A stretch of 15,700 bases of DNA, from NCBI GenBank assembly GCA_013002375.1, contig JABDJW010000388.1, forward strand, positions 1 to 15,700. The letters run 5' to 3'. The notes under the pieces were generated by a model, which was given only the letters and a program-made list of their open reading frames with translations, did not search any database and was not told the origin of the DNA. How positions within the stretch are numbered: the first letter of the stretch is position 1; every line of letters starts with the position of its first letter. The stretch is from Acidimicrobiales bacterium (GTDB lineage: Bacteria > Actinomycetota > Acidimicrobiia > Acidimicrobiales > SHLQ01). The position numbers and the translations under genes are program-made. Below, piece by piece: positions 11,446-15,700 of the stretch.

Positions 11446-14316
11446 CTACGGCGTCAGGTTGAGGATCTGGCCATCGGCCAGCAGTTGGTAGAGCAACTGA
11501 TCGGCGGTCACGTAGACCGCTTGTCTGGCGCAGCCGGGCCTGGCGTCGACGTCGCCGCGTTCGGGGTGTAACAGCCAGGGCGTTGTGTTGTGGCCAATGT
11601 CGGGCGCCAGGGCCGGGTCGGTCAGTACCGACACCTGCACCTCATGGGGATCGCCGGGTCCAACGCAGACGACCCGCTCGACGATGCGGGCGCGTGCCAG
11701 GATGTCGCGGGGGATGTCCAGAGCGGTCACGTTGGCCGGGATGTCACGCAACCCGGGATCGAGGCTGCGGACCTGTTTGACGATGAGGCGAGCCGGCTCC
11801 GGTGAGGTGCCATCCCGGGCCGGCCAGCCGGCGGCCATCGTCTTGAACTCGAAGTCGAGGGTCACCGTCGTGATCCGCTGGGCCACCGGCAACGACGCAT
11901 TGACCTGGTCACGCCACACTTCGGCGGTGGCCAACAGGTGCTCGAACAGCTCCGCGACGGCGTCGTCGGCCATGATCTCGGCGTCGGGCGACAGCGTCGA
12001 TGTCGAGCGCCGCTCGATCCGCAGCGTTCCGTCGGCTTCGAGGATCACCGTCGTCGCTTCCGGCAGCTCCAGGTCGGTCGGGTCGGGGTTGGTCACGCTG
12101 ACGTCGCCGAGCTGTACGTTCACCTCGGCCTGGGCCACGGCGTCGGCATTGGGCGGCAACAGGGTGAGGGTGGCCACGCCGTTGTTCTGCTCGAGGGGGT
12201 CGTCGAAGCGGGCGTGGACCAGTACCCCCATCGCGCCGCTGCGGTGATCGACCTTCTCGCGTCGTCGCTCCTCGTAGGCCTCGAAGCCCCAGTAGCTGGC
12301 CCAGGTCTTGAGAATGGCCCGCTCGATCGACTTCTTCCGGTCGTTCTCGATCTCCTGGGTCTCGGGCCGGAAGAAGCCGGTGTTCGAGTCGTAGAGCCCG
12401 GCCCCGTTGAACCCTTCGATGTCCTCGACCGAGCTCGACGACCGGAATCGGAGGCCCTGGGTCGCGACGTAGTCGCCGTAGGTGTCGTCCAGCGCTTCGA
12501 GAATCGATCGCATGGTCGAGGGGTCGACCGGGGTGTCGCGGAACAGGTTCTTGAAGCCGTCGGCGGCCAGGATGTCGCCGATCGGGGAGCCGGGCCGGTG
12601 GGCGGTGATGAAGTCTTCGGCCCACACGGCGTCGTCGGGCTCGCCGTAGAAGTCGGCGAAGTCCTCCGGCCCTTCCAGCAAGAGGTAGCGGGCCCGGGCC
12701 GAGCTCGTGAAGTCATCGTTGCCCAACATGGCGTCCAGTTCCTCGGCCACCTGATCGAGGTGGTCGAGGTACGGCGCGACCGAGATGGCCAGCGGGGATT
12801 CGGGGGTGGGCACGCCGGGGGTGGACAACAGAGTCAAGAACCCGGCCGATTTCCCGCCGATGATCGGTCGCCACCGATCGAGGTCGGCATCGGTGTTCAC
12901 CGTCGGGGCGGTCTCGGTCAGGTCGACGATCAGCGGCAAGTCGTCCCGGTTCACCGCGGGCACCGAGATCGGTACGGGCCGCTGCCGGTCGAGCCAGTTC
13001 CGATACTCCTGGCGAGAAATGAGGATGACCGAGAGTTCGCCGGTCGCGGTGGCGTGGACGATCGCATAGGCCCGAACTCGTGCCGCCTGGCGAATACCGG
13101 GATCGTCGAGTACGCCCGATTGCGACGCATTGGGAATGCCCCGATTGCGGGCCAGCAGGTTCACGTGGGCGAGGGGGGTCTGGGGGTTGGCGGTGATCAG
13201 CGCGCTGCCCGGTGGCAGGTAGTCCGGCACGTGCTCGGTGAGGATGATGTCGGTGTCGCGGGCGTCGCTCAGGTGGGTGTTCACCTCGTCGACGTAGAGC
13301 AGACGTCCGGCCGCGATGCCCTCGTTGTAGACCGCGATTTCGCCCGGTGGAACCAGCTCGTCGAACCGCACGATGCGGTCGGCATAGGGGTGGCCGTCGG
13401 CGATCATGGCATCGGCTGTCGCGCCCTGGTGCGGCGAGCGAATGACCCATTCCAGGGTGTCGGCGATGGCGGCCGGCAGCGTGTCGGCCAACCGTTCGAA
13501 GAAGCGCACGACCTCGGCGGGGGAGGGGTCGTCGCCGTACTCGAGCTCGATCAGCCACCGGTCGGTCGGCGTCACCACATTGGCCGGCACGTGGATCACT
13601 GCGCCGAGGCCGTAGTTGCGCTCGTCGGCGTCGAGGCCGAGCTCGTAGATGCCCGGGTCGTAGAGCCGGCGGCCGCTGGTCCGGCCGTCGACCCAGCGCA
13701 GGTCGAGGGGCAGATCGTCGGGGTCGAGTCGTCCGGCCCACTCGTAGACGTCGGCGATGGTGGCGAAGGGCGGGCCGTCGTGCGGTTCGGCATCGGAGGC
13801 CGGGATCTGCTGTCCGTTGAGCAACCGGAACCAGTACCACTCGTCGTGCAGGCTGTAGAAGTTGCTGTCGAGCCAGTGCACCGGCTCGTCTCCGAGCAGA
13901 TCGGGCACGATGAACTTCACGACCTGGTGGTCGGTGACGCCGGATCGGGCCATGGCGAAGTACTCGTCGGCCGATGCCAGGTTCGGGACGCTGTGATCGT
14001 TGAAGCCGTTCTCGTCGATGTGGAACGGCACCGACGTCGGGGGTTCCGGAGGGCCGATCACGATGACCGGCCCGTCCGAGGTCGTGGTCGGCGCCATAGT
14101 GATCCGGGGTGCGGTCTCGATCGGTCCACCGGTGGTGGACGGTGGCGTCGGTGGCGTGGTCACCTCGACCGGCCGGGTCGACGTCGGCCCTCGGGTTGTG
14201 GTCGGCGCTGCCGTGTCGGAACCACAGGCTCCGGCCAGCAACGCGAGGATGACGGCGAGGGTGGCGAAGCGGCTGGTGCGCCGCTCTCCCTCGCCGTCGT
14301 GTCGTCGTGTCGTCAT
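11446..14316 (-). CDS. Lipoprotein with phosphohistidine swivel motif and PEP-synthase-type ATP-binding region
   Basis: A 956-residue predicted exported lipoprotein. A basic N-terminus and hydrophobic stretch end in LLAGAC (Cys31), a lipobox variant, followed by a Thr/Pro-rich spacer to about residue 75. A domain I cannot name spans about 76-345. A segment like the phosphohistidine swivel domain of PEP-utilising enzymes follows, with His384 in PLAHVNLLARNRGIP. Then comes a pyruvate-phosphate-dikinase N-terminal-like ATP-binding region (about 470-855): GGKSAG with Lys489, RSSSSVED with Arg625/Glu631/Asp632, NGAGLYDS, and VKQVR with Gln848/Arg850. The PEP-binding barrel of PEP synthase is absent. 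The order His domain then ATP domain matches plant glucan water dikinase rather than PEP synthase. Related secreted proteins exist in other bacteria with unclear function. How it would get ATP outside the cell is unclear. Confidence 0.8.
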   Translation of the reverse strand: MTTRRHDGEGERRTSRFATLAVILALLAGACGSDTAAPTTTRGPTSTRPVEVTTPPTPPSTTGGPIETAPRITMAPTTTSDGPVIVIGPPEPPTSVPFHIDENGFNDHSVPNLASADEYFAMARSGVTDHQVVKFIVPDLLGDEPVHWLDSNFYSLHDEWYWFRLLNGQQIPASDAEPHDGPPFATIADVYEWAGRLDPDDLPLDLRWVDGRTSGRRLYDPGIYELGLDADERNYGLGAVIHVPANVVTPTDRWLIELEYGDDPSPAEVVRFFERLADTLPAAIADTLEWVIRSPHQGATADAMIADGHPYADRIVRFDELVPPGEIAVYNEGIAAGRLLYVDEVNTHLSDARDTDIILTEHVPDYLPPGSALITANPQTPLAHVNLLARNRGIPNASQSGVLDDPGIRQAARVRAYAIVHATATGELSVILISRQEYRNWLDRQRPVPISVPAVNRDDLPLIVDLTETAPTVNTDADLDRWRPIIGGKSAGFLTLLSTPGVPTPESPLAISVAPYLDHLDQVAEELDAMLGNDDFTSSARARYLLLEGPEDFADFYGEPDDAVWAEDFITAHRPGSPIGDILAADGFKNLFRDTPVDPSTMRSILEALDDTYGDYVATQGLRFRSSSSVEDIEGFNGAGLYDSNTGFFRPETQEIENDRKKSIERAILKTWASYWGFEAYEERRREKVDHRSGAMGVLVHARFDDPLEQNNGVATLTLLPPNADAVAQAEVNVQLGDVSVTNPDPTDLELPEATTVILEADGTLRIERRSTSTLSPDAEIMADDAVAELFEHLLATAEVWRDQVNASLPVAQRITTVTLDFEFKTMAAGWPARDGTSPEPARLIVKQVRSLDPGLRDIPANVTALDIPRDILARARIVERVVCVGPGDPHEVQVSVLTDPALAPDIGHNTTPWLLHPERGDVDARPGCARQAVYVTADQLLYQLLADGQILNLTP

Positions 14317-14324
14317 CGGTCCCC

Positions 14325-14381
14325 GCGATCGTGTGACCGTCAGACGTCTGACGTCACGGGAATGGTTCCCTGCGATCGTGT
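14325..14381. repeat. Direct repeat GCGATCGTGT flanking the palindrome
   Basis: The 10-mer occurs at 14325-14334 and 14372-14381, 47 bp apart, on either side of the 16-bp palindrome and a GGGAA-TGG-TTCCC inverted repeat (14358-14370). This density of symmetric elements in a 115-bp spacer suggests a regulatory region. Confidence 0.5.
14338..14353. promoter_or_regulatory. 16-bp perfect palindrome, probable operator of the lipoprotein gene
   Basis: CGTCAGACGTCTGACG is fully self-complementary. Outer arms GTGAC (14333-14337) and GTCAC (14353-14357) also pair if one C (14338) is bulged. It lies 21 bp upstream of the lipoprotein ATG on the minus strand, a normal place for a dimeric repressor site. 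The regulator is not in the window. No convincing -10/-35 pair was found for this gene. Confidence 0.5.
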
Positions 14382-14431
14382 TGCAGTTCTATGACGTACC
14401 TATCGGAACATCGCGCCGGACCCTTTCGGAG

Positions 14432-15700
14432 CTAGCCGGCGATGGCATCGAGGATCGGCAGCTTGCCGGCCCGGCGAGCCGGGCCCCATGCCGCGACCAG
14501 CCCTGCGGCGGCCGCGACCGCCACCAGCAGCACGATGCGCCCGGTGGGGATGGCCAGCGTCGAGGTGAGGGAGTCGGGCAGTGCCTCGACGGCAGCCCAG
14601 CCGAATCCGACGCCGGTCACCACGCCGAGGGTGGCGCCGAACAGGGCGACCAACCCGGCCTCGAAGCGCACCATCGAGCGAACCTGGCGGCGGGTCATGC
14701 CGACCGCTCGCAGCAAGCCCAGCTCGCGGGTGCGTTCGAAGACCGAGAGGGCCAGCGCATTGGCGATGCCGATCAAGGCGATGATCACCGCGAGGGCGAC
14801 CAGGACGTTGAGCGCGGTCAAGGCCTGGTCCACGAATCCCTCGAGCTGTTCGACGTAGTCGCCGAACGTGTCGAAGTTGGCGGTCGGGAACGCCGTGCTC
14901 AGGGCGGCGAACGCTCCGGCGGTCTGCTCGGGGGCGACCCCGTCGACCGTCGACAGGGCCATCCACTCCCGGGGCATCTCGTAGCCCGCTTGGGTGAACA
15001 CCGAGTCGTCGGTCAGGAACTCCTCTTCGATGATCACGTCGTCGGTGAACACCCCGATGACCTCGAGCTGGGTCGTGGCGCCGTCGAGGCTCAGGAAGGG
15101 GAGGCGGTCACCAACCGTCAGGTTCGAGGCCGCAGCTTCCTCGTCGGAGATCAGTACCGGGTTCGCCACGTTCGGGTCGTAGGCCGAGCCGCTGGTGATC
15201 CCGAGGTCGAACAGCTCGTCGGTCGCCCGCAGATCGGTCGCCACCCACTCGGTGTCGACGCCGTCGACGGACTGGCCGAGGTAGCTGAAGCCGGTGACGG
15301 TGTCGATCTCCGGTCGATCGGCGATCGCCGCTTCGAGCCCGTCGGGGAATCGATTCTCGGTCGCTTCGGTGACCAGGTAGTCGGCCTGCACGCTGCTTTC
15401 GAGCGTGGCCCGGAGTTGGGCCTTCAGTGATTGGCCGACGACCAGGGCCATCGAAACCATGGCCAGACCGATCATCAGCGCCGCCGCGGTGGTGGCGGTC
15501 CGACAGGGATTGCGGCCGGCGTTCTGTTGGGCCAGCTGGCCCGGAACGCCGAACACCTTGCGCACCGGCCAACCGAGCGCCCGGGTGAGCTGCTCGGCAA
15601 AGAGCGGGCTCAGCAGGGTCACACCCAGGAACACACCGGCCGCGCCCAGTGCCAGCATGGCGATGACGAAGCTGGTGGAGGCACCGGCCAAGCCCAACGC
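14432..15700 (-). CDS. ABC transporter permease, FtsX/MacB-type, C-terminal part (N-terminus outside the window)
   Basis: A 422-residue fragment that runs off the right edge and ends at TAG 14432-14434. It begins with a membrane helix that would close the first FtsX unit. The junction QQNAGRNPCRTATTAAALM, typical of large actinobacterial permeases with two FtsX units, leads into a second helix. An extracellular domain of about 170 residues follows. The final FtsX domain has three helices with the conserved stretch ERTRELGLLRAVGMTRRQV and a C-terminal GPARRAGKLPILDAIAG. Such permeases work with a separate ABC ATPase in lipid, lipoprotein or peptide export, or in cell-wall control. The ATPase is probably encoded upstream, beyond the window. 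The lipoprotein gene follows on the same strand after 115 bp and may be functionally linked. Confidence 0.9.
   Translation of the reverse strand, partial: ALGLAGASTSFVIAMLALGAAGVFLGVTLLSPLFAEQLTRALGWPVRKVFGVPGQLAQQNAGRNPCRTATTAAALMIGLAMVSMALVVGQSLKAQLRATLESSVQADYLVTEATENRFPDGLEAAIADRPEIDTVTGFSYLGQSVDGVDTEWVATDLRATDELFDLGITSGSAYDPNVANPVLISDEEAAASNLTVGDRLPFLSLDGATTQLEVIGVFTDDVIIEEEFLTDDSVFTQAGYEMPREWMALSTVDGVAPEQTAGAFAALSTAFPTANFDTFGDYVEQLEGFVDQALTALNVLVALAVIIALIGIANALALSVFERTRELGLLRAVGMTRRQVRSMVRFEAGLVALFGATLGVVTGVGFGWAAVEALPDSLTSTLAIPTGRIVLLVAVAAAAGLVAAWGPARRAGKLPILDAIAG

Noticed and set aside
14349..14356. TGACGTCA, identical to the eukaryotic CRE element
   Set aside because: It is a chance match within the larger palindrome in a bacterial spacer; no CREB-type factor is relevant here.
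11938..14394. Long plus-strand open frame (818 codons) opposite the lipoprotein gene
   Set aside because: It has no recognisable domains and a composition typical of an antisense frame of GC-rich DNA. The minus-strand protein has a signal peptide and clear motifs.
1..15700. Biosynthetic gene cluster or defence island reading of the whole window
   Set aside because: There are no core synthases, nucleases, toxin-antitoxin pairs or mobile genes. The gene mix fits ordinary metabolism and envelope functions.

Overview
This 15.7 kb window is high-GC DNA packed with genes on both strands. It contains ten protein genes, two of them cut by the window edges. The longest gap is 119 bp. I see no tRNA, rRNA, CRISPR array, insertion sequence or phage gene. 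The GC-rich codon use, the two-FtsX-type ABC permease, the lipoprotein and the probable leaderless promoters suggest an actinobacterium, possibly class Acidimicrobiia. The class is a guess.

Left part (1-3890): the end of a short-chain dehydrogenase (SDR) runs tail-to-tail into a family-24-type methyltransferase. Next is a medium-chain, zinc-type alcohol dehydrogenase. It is divergent, across 59 bp, from a flavin monooxygenase that carries Baeyer-Villiger sequence motifs. Together the last two could oxidise an alcohol to a ketone and then to an ester or lactone, but their substrates are unknown.

Middle (3891-11439): a repeat-bearing spacer with two copies of a 22-bp sequence separates the monooxygenase from a convergent CobW-type GTPase. 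The GTPase is divergent from a plus-strand run of four genes: a membrane acyltransferase with a C-terminal SGNH esterase domain, an Fe(II)/2-oxoglutarate (PhyH-type) oxygenase joined to it by a TGATG stop/start overlap, a family 3 glycoside hydrolase, and a CDP-alcohol phosphatidyltransferase. The themes are acylation and oxidation of a glycan or lipid, glycoside cleavage and phospholipid synthesis. Only the first two genes are clearly coupled.

Right part (11446-15700): on the minus strand, the C-terminal half of an FtsX-type ABC permease lies upstream of a 956-residue predicted lipoprotein. That lipoprotein carries a phosphohistidine swivel motif followed by a PEP-synthase-type ATP-binding region, an order like that of plant glucan water dikinase. 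A 16-bp perfect palindrome sits just upstream of its start.

The most interesting items are the dikinase-like lipoprotein and its palindrome, an apparent second, dead SGNH-like domain in the acyltransferase, the repeat-bearing spacer, and a recurrent -10-like hexamer 6-8 nt before seven of the start codons. All functional calls come from reading motifs. No database search was run.
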